A DNA stretch of 64,000 bases. Source: Sternotherus odoratus (lineage: Eukaryota; Chordata; Testudines; Kinosternidae). Location of the stretch: assembly GCA_032164245.1 (NCBI GenBank), contig JAVMKO010000002.1:178442920-178506919 (forward strand), written 5' to 3'. Each line of letters begins with the position of its first letter. The first letter of the stretch is position 1. A model generated the notes under the pieces. That model did not search any database and was not told where the DNA came from. It saw only the letters and a program-made list of their open reading frames with translations. Of the stretch, positions 11,440 through 22,748 are shown piece after piece. The position numbers were made by a program, and so were the translations under genes.

Positions 11440-11660
11440 GAATAGGAGCAGCACCCAATAGTACAGTGGTGAGAACTCTTAAATTGCACAGGCTGGAGCA
11501 GAACACTGCAAATGATTCACCAGCAATGTTACAGAAACAACTTACAGTGAAATCTAGTAGCAAGTGGAATAGTCTCCCTTGAGTAGTAGAAGCTCCATCC
11601 CTTGGGCCATTTAAAACATAACTATACAAGGCACTAAGAAATGTATCATAGAGCACTTCT
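11440..11660 (+). mobile_element. CR1-like LINE fragment
   Basis: The region reads AGCAAGTGGAATAGTCTCCC and then a GAAGCTCCATCCCTTGGGCC phrase, comparable with the WNSLP...SL.F region near the CR1 ORF2 end. It is short and lacks the usual tail, so the call is tentative. Confidence 0.4.
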
Positions 11661-12109
11661 CTTCGTTGATGGGGAGACGAGACTTTTTCATCTCATAACT
11701 CATAATTTCATTATTCTAATTCTTCTGACTTCAACAATGGACTATTCATATGTGTAAAGATACCCAGAGCAATAAATGTTTCAGGACAGGGACCTAAGCG
11801 TGGGAGGGGAAGATAATGACATTATAGTTCCATTAACCCAGACATTTTCCATGGAGTGAAGGTACTATTTATAATTAAGAAAATATATGAAGTATATATA
11901 TTGTTGTATATATTTTGTGCATAATTGAAATGTGCCTCTACTAAATCTTTTGCTTTGAAATGTTGAATACAGAATGTTCAATGGGGTTATTAATGTGTAT
12001 AACTGTTGCAAGATCTGGGCCTGAGTTAGTCTCTCTTTCTCCTTTTGCAGTCTTGTAAATAACCCATCTGAACACACAGTGATGAGACAGTGGTGTCCAG
12101 ATTGTTAAT

Positions 12110-12240
12110 GTTAATTTGTTACTGTTGTTATTTATTCTTTGCATTAGGGTAGTGCCCATAATCTCACTATGATAGTCACCAAAAAACATATGACAAAGAG
12201 ACAGTCCCGGCCCCAAAGTGTCTGCAACCTAAGGCTGAGA
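12110..12240. repeat. Old SINE-like repeat (CORE/MIR type)
   Basis: ACAAAGAGACAGTCCCGGCC followed by CCAAAGTGTCTGCAACCTAA matches the common amniote repeat phrase about agents 'acagtccctgccccaaagagcttacaatctaa'-like in spaced form. Length and divergence fit an old CORE-SINE or MIR relative. Confidence 0.45.
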
Positions 12241-12865
12241 TGCTGTAAATAAGGAGCATGATGGATCAGGAGAGACAGGACCCATCTTTTTCAAAGTCAC
12301 ATGTATTATTGAGTCATTACTTCTAATAGATTAGGATACCCTTTTGGAGGGGTGACTTTTACAGAGCAGATGTGGAGCCCTGATTTGGGCTTCTATTAGA
12401 AGAAGACTAGGGGGTGTCATCATGTTTGTGGTTTCTGTTTGGCTATTATGGGAAAGCTTTTACCAGTTTCTAATTGTGTCTTTGATTGCTGGGGGCAAAA
12501 TCCTGGTCCCAGTGAAGTTTTGCCACTGACTTCAATGGAGCCAGGCTTTCACTCTTGGAGTATACTTTTCTCATAGATGTACAGGTTTCTGAAATATGGC
12601 TGATGGTTTTTGTAACTTCTATGGCTGTGTAATGGTTCCAGGTTGTCTGGGTCTTTAAAAAACAACAACAAAAACAAAGAAAACACTTTTAAATAGAGTG
12701 GTTACATAACTGTACCAGGGTTTTTTCCCCCCATATTCAAGTATATATTGGATTTTGGTTTGCATACAAACACCAAACCAACAAAATAACCCCACTAAAT
12801 CAGAGCCTAACTTGTGTTTCTTTATATTGAAGGGCTCTGTTGCCAAACAGAAACCTGCCAGGTAG

Positions 12866-13235
12866 AATTCAAGGTGTTTATTGTATCCTATAAAACCTTA
12901 AGGGGTGGATTTTCAAAAATACTTGATGTCAATTGAAAAACTCTCATTGGTGTCAATGGGAGCAGAGTTTAAGATCATGCTGACCATCCTAAATGGTTTG
13001 AGACCCACCCCCACCCCACTCCTATGCTGTAGTGCCACAGATGAGGTCAGTTGAGGCACTTGAGGTGAAGTTCACTTTTTGTCATAAATGGGAGGGACTG
13101 CTGGTAAGACATTTTTCAAAGAGGTCCTCATCTTAGAAATTTGCTCTCCTAAAAATGGTCTGCCAGAGTCTGGCTTGTGAATATACAGGATGTGCTGCAA
13201 GGCCCATCTTCTCTTCAATCCTATGTGCTGGTAGG
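12866..13235 (+). mobile_element. Decayed LINE (CR1/L2-type) tail, interrupted
   Basis: 12866-12898 reads EFKVFIVSYKTL, similar to the FKxxxLxYKAL motif in the C-terminal part of CR1/L2-like ORF2. 12990-13235 continues with words (CCACAGATGAGGTCAGTTGA, TGCAAGGCCCATCTTCTCTT) that I associate with the same retroelement tail. Between them, about 12900-12985, lies TGGATTTTCAAAAATACTTG and a TGTCAATGGGAGCAGAG phrase from another old repeat, so the LINE piece seems split. All frames are broken. Confidence 0.45.
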
Positions 13236-14419
13236 TATTTTTTTAAAGTGCTGAGTGATAATACATTGTGTTGAAATATTTTTTCTGGCATTAAGTGATG
13301 TCAGGACCCCCTGAGCTTTGAATTAATATCCTAATTATGTTTTTATTAATAAAAATAAACTGTCACCATTTAAACAATTTTCAAGATTATTAGAATGAGT
13401 TATCCTAACCCTGTTATAACAGAAAGAATCCTACTGATTTTCAGTCTAATCTATAACAGAGTTGTTCTTATGCTCTTTTTTATTTTACTAAGTTAATTGT
13501 TACTTAATTGTTACAAAGCCTGCTTTCACATCTAGTATAATAAAATAATCTTCACTTTAACTTAGGAATTAAGGTGATTATACAAAAATGAACAATTTTG
13601 TGATTCTCAGTGTGAGAAGCTGACCTTTAAAAACCATTATAACAATGCTTAATGTTGTTGTGAATTTTCTCAAATCTTTAGTGTTGCAGTTGTTTGTTGC
13701 ATATAGTATAATAGTTCCTCCACAAGTCATCTTTTGTTATAGGGAAATTTGGCTTGGGACCAGGTAGAGCTTTGGAGAGCTTTTAAATCTGAGAATATGT
13801 CTCACAGCTGAAAAGCTCCCTAAAGTGAAGTGATCCCAGAAGAATGTTTCCCATTATCCAAAACTCTTCCAAACCATTCCTTGTAGCTCTAAAATAATTA
13901 AGACTTTGGAAGCCCCAAGAGGTCTTTTTTGATCCATGACAGAAGTTACCCTAGTTCAAATAACTAAACCCTGACTCCTCCTCAGCCAATGAAACATGAA
14001 ACCCTTCTATTTGTTCATGTAACCTAAAGAGACTCCTCCAAAATGTCAAAGCCTTTAAACTTTAATGGATTCAACCTCAGGACATGTCCAGAGTTTTGAT
14101 TTGCATTAGTTGGGGATCAGGCTGAGGTATTTGTGTAAGTCACGAGAGTAGAAGAGGTAATGTTCCCTACAATATGGTGTAAAAAAAAACCAGACTGCAC
14201 TTTGTTTAGAAGTGTGAATGATGATGAGCTTGGTTAGAACAGAAGAAACCTTTATAGGCTCACCAGCTACTAATAATAGCACATCCTTTTGTATCCAGCA
14301 GAACAGTGTGTATAATTTCTGTAAACTCTCCCTATACCTTGTATGAAAGGATGGTGTGGAATAGACACTTTTTTGAAAGAGTAGTATGGTCAAGTATTTA
14401 TGGGAGCTAGTTATTTTAT
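13236..14419. other. AT-rich DNA with no recognisable feature
   Basis: I see only short broken frames and no repeat I can name. Confidence 0.5.
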
Positions 14420-14421
14420 TA

Positions 14422-14645
14422 CAGGCAAGTCTCATCTTGCGCGAGGGTTCCGTTCCGCAGTTAGCGTGTAAAGCAAAAACCGTGTATAGTGAAACTCTCA
14501 TTGAGTTGAATGGTGGGTGGAATCACCCGCACTATGGATGGAGTTTTTAAATTGTTCTTTTTCTTTTCTTTTTTTTCCCTGTTTTTGCTGACCGCACAAA
14601 GCTGAATTCGCGCATGTTAAATGTGCCTAAGATGCAACTCACCTG
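14422..14645. mobile_element. Short Tigger-type MITE
   Basis: The unit starts CAGGCAAGTCTCATCTTGCG and ends AAGATGCAACTCACCTG, which are imperfect inverse complements. TA flanks both sides (14420-14421 and 14646-14647). At 224 bp it lacks coding capacity. The ends resemble the CAGGCA... termini of Tigger elements but differ from the CAGTAAA family at 950 and 30979, so this is a separate family. Confidence 0.75.
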
Positions 14646-14939
14646 TACTCAATTTAAAATGGTATTGTGGGTTCAAGATGAATCTCTCTGAAGCACCAGA
14701 CTGAAATATTAGAGAGACAGTAACATTTCTGAATCCACTGGGGAAAAATTTAAGTGGTAGGGTTTTACTTTTATATTCAGGTAGAGTAGATTTAGTAGAA
14801 TGCATAGACAGACCTCATATAAGACATGCAGAATGAGCAGTGGACCCCAGCCCTGGATTTTCAGTTTCAAGTGCTATATTAAAATGGTTACACTTAGAAA
14901 AGATAAATCAAGCCATGAAAATAGTAGTAGTATTACTTT

Positions 14940-15215
14940 ATATTATTGTTATGCTTCAGTGATGGCTCCATGGTACTAGCTGCTTTTTATACACATTAGA
15001 AGAGTCAGTTGCAGCCCTGAAGACTTTACAATCTGAACAGGCAAAATGGGGAAGGAAGGAAGGATCTCCTTTTTACAGTTGGAGAACTGAGTCAAAGAGA
15101 GAATAAGTGATCTGCCCAATGTAACAAAAGGAGTTGGTGGAAATCCTAGAAATTGAACTGAGGTATCCTAAATCCCAGCCAGTAGTTTAACCACAGGATT
15201 ATACTTCCTCTTGAG
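14940..15215 (-). repeat. MIR/CORE-SINE-like remnant
   Basis: TTTTTACAGTTGGAGAACTG, GTGATCTGCCCAATGTAAC and a following GAAATTGAACTGAGG phrase follow the order of a minus-strand MIR (poly-T side, core, tRNA side). Before it, GCAGCCCTGAAGACTTTACA repeats the phrase type seen at 12110-12240. Confidence 0.6.
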
Positions 15216-16975
15216 TGCTAAGTGAAAAGCATTGGCTTGTGACTTCTGACTGGATTAAATTTAACTTCAGCTTTTCAATTTATGAATTAAACATAGTTGA
15301 CAGAAAGCCAAGATACATGCTTTATTTATAATTATTGCTGCTTCTGAGATCCACATAGAGAATAAAGACAATATTTTATGATGTAGAATCAGGGCTGGTT
15401 TTGAATCCGTGAGTTTCCTACACTGCAGATTGCCTGTGAATTGCAGGTATGCATCTCCTTGATCAGCTGAAGCTAAAATGACTGTGTGGAAGAGCTGACA
15501 GTTCAAAATCTATTATACACACATCTCCAAGGAGCACTAGTTTGGATTTTTTAAACAGGTATCTTTGGAAGAGTTGAAGCAGCCAAAGGTCAGAGGGAAT
15601 AGATGGCTACTGGGGAAGGATGGTTAATCATGCTCTCTGTGAATACATGCTAATATATATGGTAGAATTCGTCATTCTAAAGAGATTCAGAATGTTGGTG
15701 TTTAACATCAGACTGAGTGTTCTCGCAGAGAAGTACAAGCCAAAGGTCATTTTTAAAACTTCTCCATCATGGAAAAGAAAGTGTAAGTGAGCACTTTGGT
15801 AATCACACAACTATCTGGGGCCAAAGTAGGATAATCCACCATATTTCCATTAGCTGTTCTAATTTGTCTGTTGAAGAAAGAAATATTTGTGTGAGAAGAA
15901 AAAGGTTACTTTTAGTTTTGTTTTTACAATAGAAATGAGGAAAATGATTAAGAAAAGCTTCAGGTTTTGTTTTATTTAGTTTTCTTTGTTTTTACCTCCT
16001 CTTCCTCCTTTATTAAACCTCTTCCATATAGCCAGCCAAACACCCTTTCACTCATCAGACATTCACTTACACAAGCTATATTTCATTCTTCTGACTTTCA
16101 GCACCTTTCATATCCTTCAAATTCCTTTATGGCAGTGCACCACTTGCTCGCTCTTCCTAACAAGAAACACACATAACGGTTAAACAGTAGAGGTCAGCAC
16201 CATGCTTGCGTCACAGGGCAAGCAAGATCACTTGCATTCTTTATGGGGGTCATTTCTTCTCTCTGGGTGGGATGCGACCTTTTCTTTTTCATAAAGAGAG
16301 AATAATCCCAGATGCTCACCATTCCTTTTGCAGAGAGGTTGCTAGTTGGTACTCCATCTTTCCATGTACACTTGCAAAATAACCAAAGACGCATTTGCAA
16401 AACTAGTCCTACTAGTTACTTTCACTGTTTTGACATGAATCCAAACATTTCACTTAAACACCAATATACTTGATGTTTGCAAATATTTGAAAGATCCATT
16501 GTGAAAATATTCTCTTTTGTTTTTAATAGAATTATGTGAATTGCAGAATGTTTGGTTTGGTTCTGTGGCATTTCACAGGATATATTTCTTTTGGTTATTC
16601 ATGTCAGTTGTCACTCCCATATATAGTTTGATTTACAACTTTTAAAATTAAATGGCTATTCCTTTTTGAAATTTTGCATGGCTTTACTATAAAAGCTATA
16701 TTTGCCCAGTAGGTGGGTGAGAAATTGTATCCATCACAATTTTCCATTATCAATGCAAAAATGAGCCATTTTTTTCAATTGTGCAAAACCTATTTCCACT
16801 ATTCTATTTTTTAGGATTATTTAAAAAAATAATTGTGAAAAAAAAACATGTACCTGATGTTACATTAATGAATTCTCTGGCTAAGCTTTAAGAAAAAGCG
16901 CATCACTGCAAACCTATGACTTGCCCTAAGGGAAGTAAAGATAAGAATGATGTTTTTCTCCTTCTAGTCCACCCT
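15216..16975. other. AT-rich DNA with no recognisable gene
   Basis: Frames do not exceed about 80 codons and carry no known motif. No repeat is identified. Confidence 0.5.
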
Positions 16976-16984
16976 ACAGTGGAT

Positions 16985-17185
16985 GAAAGGTACACATATG
17001 TGATAGGGCACCAGCAGCTTGCTTAGGAGCCTGCTTCTGTTTTGTTCATATGTGCTTTAGTAAAACACAAGTTGCTGGCCTAAGTGCAGGGGTAACTGGG
17101 TGAAATATAAGGGCCTGTTATGAACAGGAAGCAGACTAGATGATATAATGGTTCTTCCTGACCTTAGATTCTGAATCTGTTACTA
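16985..17185 (+). mobile_element. CR1 3' end fragment
   Basis: GCAGACTAGATGATATAATG followed by GTTCTTCCTGACCTTAGATT and CTGAATCTG is the CR1 3'-untranslated ending in a diverged form. Sequence before it is too altered for coding frames. Confidence 0.55.
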
Positions 17186-17741
17186 ATGCTCCATTTCATG
17201 ACTGATTTTTGCACATTACATAATGTTATCATTAATGGACATTCTCCTCTAGCTCAAGTAGTAGTTTTTGTTTTAGAAACATGCAGGTTCAGATGCTGAG
17301 TATGTGATGACTGTGATGTCTATACCGCATGCGTGCAGCATGTTGATCTGTTACAGCTGAATCCTTTTTGAAAGCATATCTCTGACTGTGGCTTTTGCAT
17401 GGGCCTCTCTTATGTCTTAGCATCTTCATGTCTTCTCCTGAAGACATGTTTTGTTGTTACATTGGAGTTAAATTTGAGCATTGAAATTACACTGAAAGAA
17501 AGTGACATACTCAATTGATACACGGGCCTGACCAACCAAAATGAGCACTTCCGCTTTGAAAACACTATTTTTTAAATACAAAGATTCAAATTCCAACACA
17601 CAGCATTCTCTCAATCTCCTCTCATTTTCAATGGTGCATATTCAGAGTAACTCCATTAACTTTGATTGAGCTATTTAAATTTAAATTGGTGTAACTGAGA
17701 TAGGAATCTGATTCCTGATTTAACATTGTGTTGTATATATC

Positions 17742-17965
17742 AGTGTTGCCAACTCTCATGACTTGATTGCAAGTCTCACAATATTTTTTTGTTTTTCTTT
17801 AAAACCCAGTCCCTGGAGTCCTGTTGTTACGTGAGAATCTCAGCTTTTGTTTAGAAAAACAAGGTTTCTAGCCCTCGTGGTTGCACAAAGGAAGCTGAGT
17901 GGGTCTGCTGCTGGGCAATACGAAGTACAGCAGAATTGCTATACTTTGATCCAAACCAAACAGCA
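17742..17965 (+). repeat. Repeat family with GTTGCCAACTCTCATGA end, copy 1
   Basis: GTTGCCAACTCTCATGACTT, a CAAGTCTCACAATATT phrase, then GAGAATCTCAGCTTTTGTTT and TAGCCCTCGTGGTTGCA recur in the same order at 54275-54606. I recognise this as a common turtle interspersed repeat but cannot assign a class. Confidence 0.6.
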
Positions 17966-18069
17966 AGCCACTTGCATAGAAGCCTGAGAACAGGCATATG
18001 CAAGTGAATTATTTCAACACTCTGAGACAAATATTCAAAAGAGCTTCTGAAACGTACCCCCTAGGCTTT

Positions 18070-19335
18070 CCATAGGGCCAGGCTACCCCTTCCAGGATTT
18101 CTAGGTCCATGACATTGGGGCATTATCCTACACGCTAACTGGCGGATAGACCTGCCCCTCCTACTACAGAAGGGACCCTATCCAGACCACCCCCTCCTAC
18201 TACAGAGGGGACAACGGAAACAGCTCCAGACTCACCACGTCTGACCTTGCTGAACCACTGGACACCAATGCTACCCAGGAGCAACCTGGGCACATAGTGG
18301 GCCACAATGACCCTGTACCCCCACTGGCCTCATCATCATCTTGCCTGATGAGGCAGTGGCAGGAACATCAACCTCAGATCCTCTACTGATTGACCTGCTG
18401 AGAGCATATCAGGACCTGCTCCAGCACATTGCCTGTAACATGGGCCTACAGGTGGAGGAAGTCCATTGAGTCAGAGGATCTGATGGTGGACATTCTCGCT
18501 CTGGAAGGCCCTTCCAGAGTGGCATTGATGGTCATTAAAACTATTTGTAACAATTATAATGCCCTGTGGCAGACTCCAGCCTCCATTCCACCCACCACCA
18601 GGGGTGTGGAGAGAAAATACTATGTTCCCTCCAAGGGATATGAATTCTTATTCTCCCCCAACACCGTTGCTCCCTGGTGGTCTTGTCGGTAAATGAAAAG
18701 GAGTGCCGAGGAAGCAGGCACCAACTCCCAAGGCTAAAGAGACCAAACATGGACCTCCTTGGCAGGAAAGTTTATGCCACGGAAGGACTACAGCTGAGGA
18801 TAGCTAACCAACAAGCTATTCCGAGGTATCATTTTAATTAGTGGGACTCTGTGTCTAAATACAAGGAGTTGCTCCCCACTGAGTTGAAGGCTAAGTTCTC
18901 AGCTTTGGTCAAGGAGGGGAAAGCAGTGGCCAGGACATCCCTGCAGGCCTCCCTCGACATGGCTGACTGTGACGCATACCATATCCTCTGAGGTGGTCAT
19001 GAGGAGAACCTCATGGCTCCAAGCTTCTGGGCTTCCACCAGAAGTTCAGCAGGCCCTGCAGGACCTTCCCTTTGAGGGCACAGGGCTGTTTTCAGACCAG
19101 ACAGACTTGAGGCTCCACAGCCTAAAGGATTCAAGGGCAACTATGAAATCTCTGGGTATGCACATTCCTTCTACTCAGAGAAAATCCTTCAAGCCTCAAC
19201 CCCAACAGCTGCAGAGAAAATACCAACACCGTAGGGACAAGAATATAGATATAGATATAGACCTTCAAACCCTCCCTCAGGCCAATGGCTGGGCCTGACC
19301 AAGCCATCATCAGGGTCCAAGCAAGGATTTTGAAG
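18070..19335 (+). pseudogene. DIRS gag-like pseudogene
   Basis: 18429-18692 is open for 87 codons and includes SEDLMVDILALEGPSRV and KYYVPSKGYEFLFSP. Further pieces appear in other frames: GLQLRIANQQA near 18790, LVKEGKAVARTSLQA near 18905, and RRTSWLQASGLPPEVQQAL at 18996-19052. The order matches DIRS structural proteins of turtles as I know them. Several stops and shifts separate the blocks, so it cannot be expressed as one protein. A (GATATA)n-like slip sits at 19243-19260. Confidence 0.65.
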
Positions 19336-20242
19336 GGACCCCCAAGGACAGTGTACCCCCACTTCAGGCATTTATACCATTCATCCTGGACTATCTACTA
19401 CACCTGAAACATCAAGGCCTGGCCAGATCATCCATCAAAGTACACCTCGCGTCCATCTCAGCATTCCACCTGGGAGAGTTGGGGTGCTCAGTGTTCGCCA
19501 ACCCTTTAGTGAGCCGTTTCCTTAATGGAATGGAACAGCTATATCCACTGTCCCGCCTACCGGTACCGGCTTGGGATCTCAACCTAGTCCTAGCTAGACT
19601 AATGGGAGCCCCATTCAAGCCACTGGCTACATGTTTCCTTCTGTATCTCTCATGGAAGGTGGCCTTTCTGGTTGCCATCACATCAGCCAGGAAACTGTCA
19701 GAGTTAAAAGTGCTAACCTCCAACTCCCCTACACAGTCTTCCACAGGGACAAGGTACAACTCAGGCTGCACAGAGTCTTCCCACCCAAGATGGTATCCCA
19801 ATTCTACATCAGCCAGAATATTTTTCTACCGCTTTTCTATCCCAAGCCACTTGCTAATGCACAGAAGCAGAGGCTTCACTCACTAGATATGCAGAGAGCG
19901 CTAGCATTCTACACTGAGCGCACAAAGCCTTTCAGGAAGTCGAAACATCTGTTTGTAGCAGTGACAGACCAGATGAAGGAGCTTCTGGTCTCCTCACAAC
20001 GCATTTATTCCTGGATTACGGACTGCATCCATACCTGTTATGACTTTGCCAAGGTCCCAGCCACAACTATTACAGCTCACTCGACAAGAGCTCAAGCCTC
20101 ATCCAGCGCTTTCCTAGCACAGGTACCCATTCAGATCTGCAGAGTGAAAACGTGGTCCTCGGTGCATACGCTTGCCACCCACTATGCCATCACCCAGCAT
20201 GCTGGAGACGATGCAGCTTTCGGCAGAGCGGTGATCCAGTGA
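19336..20242 (+). pseudogene. DIRS tyrosine recombinase pseudogene, frameshifted
   Basis: The N-terminal SAM-like part is seen at 19370-19480 (FILDYLLHLKHQGL, SSIKVHLASISAFHL). The catalytic part begins with the first arginine in LVAITSARKLSEL (near 19670-19705, frame of 19479). It then shifts frame and continues to the TGA at 20240-20242. The second frame supplies HSTRAQASSSAFL (the HxxR pair) and SSVHTLATHYAI with the candidate nucleophilic tyrosine. All key residues of an R...HxxR...Y set are therefore present but split between two frames. It is the best preserved coding relic in the window. Confidence 0.75.
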
Positions 20243-20297
20243 ATGATTCCTTAACTCCGACCCCACTCCCATTGGAGAGTTTGAGAGTCACTGGATT

Positions 20298-20390
20298 GGA
20301 ATCGACATGAACAATCACTTGAAGAAGAAAAGACAGTTACTCATCTTCTTGTAGCTGTTGTTCTTCAAGATGTGTTGTTCACTTCCATTC
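20298..20390. repeat. Inverted repeat in the DIRS copy 2 3' region
   Basis: GGAATCGACATGAACAATCA on the left pairs imperfectly with GATGTGTTGTTCACTTCCAT on the right. A direct third copy starts GGAATGGACGTGAACAAC at 20599. The arrangement equals that of copy 1 at 762-826 plus 1924-1955. Confidence 0.7.
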
Positions 20391-20660
20391 CAATACCCAC
20401 CCTCCATCCGCTTTATCGGAATAGCTAGCAAAAAGGAACTGAAGTGGGATCGGGATGGCACGATCATATATTGAGCACCATGAAGGTGCCACTCTAGGGG
20501 CTTTCCTAGCCGACCCAATGGGAGCTGCTGAGGGAAAATGTTTCCGATGACCATGCACACCTGACCATGCACACCTGACGATACACACATCTGATTGGAA
20601 TGGACGTGAACAACAAATTTCAAAGATCAACAGTTACGACAAGATGAGTAACCATCTTAT

Positions 20661-22702
20661 TCTCAATTTCCACTAATTCAGTAACTTTGTTTTGCTGTTG
20701 CATTGTCCAAATCAAGCAAAGGTCCACTGCATTTCATTTCTAAATTTATATGCTCTGAAAAAATGTACAAGACAAGAAATATTCGTTGATTTTTATACTG
20801 TGCCTCAGAATTACATTTTTACAGCTTCCATCAGCGTTGGCAATGTGGAGATTAGTTTGTTCCAACTTCTGAAGCTGGGAGTTAGTCCAAAGCACTGATA
20901 GTCAGAAATCTGCTAAGTGTGTTGGTGCTATATTACCTGAGACTTTTGGCCCTATTTTCAACATTTTTATATACTCTTTATATTTTCTTGTGTGCGTAGG
21001 TTTTTTCCCCTAAGGTTGGAGTCAAGGAGCATTTTCACTTAGTGTCTTTTCCACATAATTAAATGCATTGTCCACTAGTTCCCCTGCCATAGCCATGCAC
21101 CTCTGGGGGTATTCGGCCAAACAAATGAGTGGAGTTGGCTCTAATGTGGGCATTCCCAACTGTCTTGAGCAGTTCATCTTAATTAATAAAACAAACCTGA
21201 AAATTTCTGAAATCTTTATGCTTACAAGGCCTTTCTTTCACCTCATCAATTTTCTAGACACCTGAAAACTGATTCTGTGCGGAAAAAGTGAGTCACCAGA
21301 TCTGCAGACACACACAGGCATTAATAACACAAGCATACTCCGTCAAAAGTAGAAATGGTCAAATTATTTTATGAATAACGTTCACCGCATATTTTGAAAT
21401 GTTTTCATTGAATTATGATTTGTGAATGAAGCTTGTCATTTGACTAGCTCCATCCAAGTTTTCAAATGAGATGTATAGTTAATGAGTATATAGTCTGAGT
21501 CTTAACAGAAAAACATTTGCATGCATATTTATACGTAAACTGATTTATCACGATAATACAGTTAGATTCTAGTTTTAAACTTTGAAATTAGGGAAATTTA
21601 GCTCCTATTTGCACATTTAATAAAGTTCTGTAGATGTCATCTTAATTTACAGTGTTTCCGACATTGTGTTGGGGAATATGCTCACCTGTGTGTGCTGAGT
21701 ACAGAAGTTCTTGAGCTATGTCATATGTCATGCTCATGTTAGATGAGCTCACAGTCCAGCCTTTGGAATCCTTTAAGAAGGAATAGTTATCAGCCCTCAA
21801 AGGCGTGAGGGCAGTTGTTAAATAAGAGGACAACCTGCACAAAATAAACTGATTTAAAAAAAAAACACAGATAAGGTCCAACAACAAGGTTTCCATGTAA
21901 ATGTACTAGTCAAAAATGAGTCCTGAATCCTTGACTAACTATTTCCAAATATGTCTGATCAAAAAGTGGGTAAATAAAGAAATAAATAGCTATGGGATAG
22001 AATGCCCTCTATCTAAGAAGGCTCATACAGGCATTGAAACATAACACACACACAAGCCTCAATTAATGCTTCATTTCAGTTCTCTTGGCAATGATAAGGC
22101 ACTTAAAATAAATTCTAAACTTTTCAAATATTACTTTTCTATGTATGCAATTTCACTAGTTGCCACAGTGATGCCATGTGGACCATTCCCTCATACTTGC
22201 AGTATTTCCCAAAAGGTGTAGTCAACCTTTGGAAAAAAGTTTGAAAACCCCTAAGCTAACCAATAATAAATAAATTGATTACATAAAAATAGAAGGAATT
22301 TTTTTGTTATCTAGCAAAAAAATACTTAATAGACATATTACCTTCAGGGTCAGATAAGAAAACTTGCATTAGTCTTTAATATCCCAATTGTACATTATTT
22401 TGTTTTATCTATGTCCCTTTGATTCCAGAATGGCCATGAATCTGGGTCTTTATATGCAATACAAGATGTGAGGAGTTTGTTAATATTTCTATGAATTGAG
22501 AGTTGTGACTATATTTTATGCAGTAGTCTCAATCATGCAAAGACAGTGGAATAATGGGAGAGAAAACTCATAACACAGTGATAATATAGAGAAGTGTGGG
22601 AATCACTGGTGATAAGGCTTTGGGTATCCAGAACACCACCATCCAAAAAAAAAGAAGAGAAAATCTGCTATAAAAACCATGAAACCTAACAATTTAGCTC
22701 CT
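20661..22702. other. AT-rich DNA with no recognisable feature
   Basis: No repeat family or coding exon was identified. Confidence 0.5.
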
Positions 22703-22748
22703 GAGTCCTCCTGATGCGCAGAACCAGTTCTGCGCATCAGGAGGACTC
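22703..22748. repeat. Perfect 22-bp-arm palindrome
   Basis: The left arm 22703-22724 starts GAGTCCTCCTGATGCGCAG and the right arm 22727-22748 is its exact reverse complement, separated by only CA. There are no mismatches in 22 pairs. The surroundings are AT-rich. It may be a collapsed fold-back element or a cruciform-prone site. No gene flanks it, so a terminator or hairpin RNA role has no support. Confidence 0.95.

Larger units (their letters stand above)
18055..20660 (+). mobile_element. DIRS-type retrotransposon, internally deleted (copy 2)
   Basis: The unit carries a broken gag-like region (about 18.07-19.33 kb) followed immediately by a tyrosine recombinase (about 19.34-20.24 kb), then an inverted repeat (20298-20390) and a third terminal word at 20598-20630. 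Canonical DIRS elements have reverse transcriptase, RNase H and usually a methyltransferase-like domain between gag and recombinase. None is visible here, and there is no room for it. The left boundary is approximate and no target duplication is expected for this class. Confidence 0.8.

Noticed and set aside
11376..11656. Overlapping 68- and 109-codon frames as a small gene
   Set aside because: They overlap a CR1-like fragment and show no codon or motif support.
22703..22748. Transcription terminator or microRNA precursor
   Set aside because: There is no T run, no adjacent gene and only a 2-base loop. A microRNA hairpin needs a larger loop and longer flanks.
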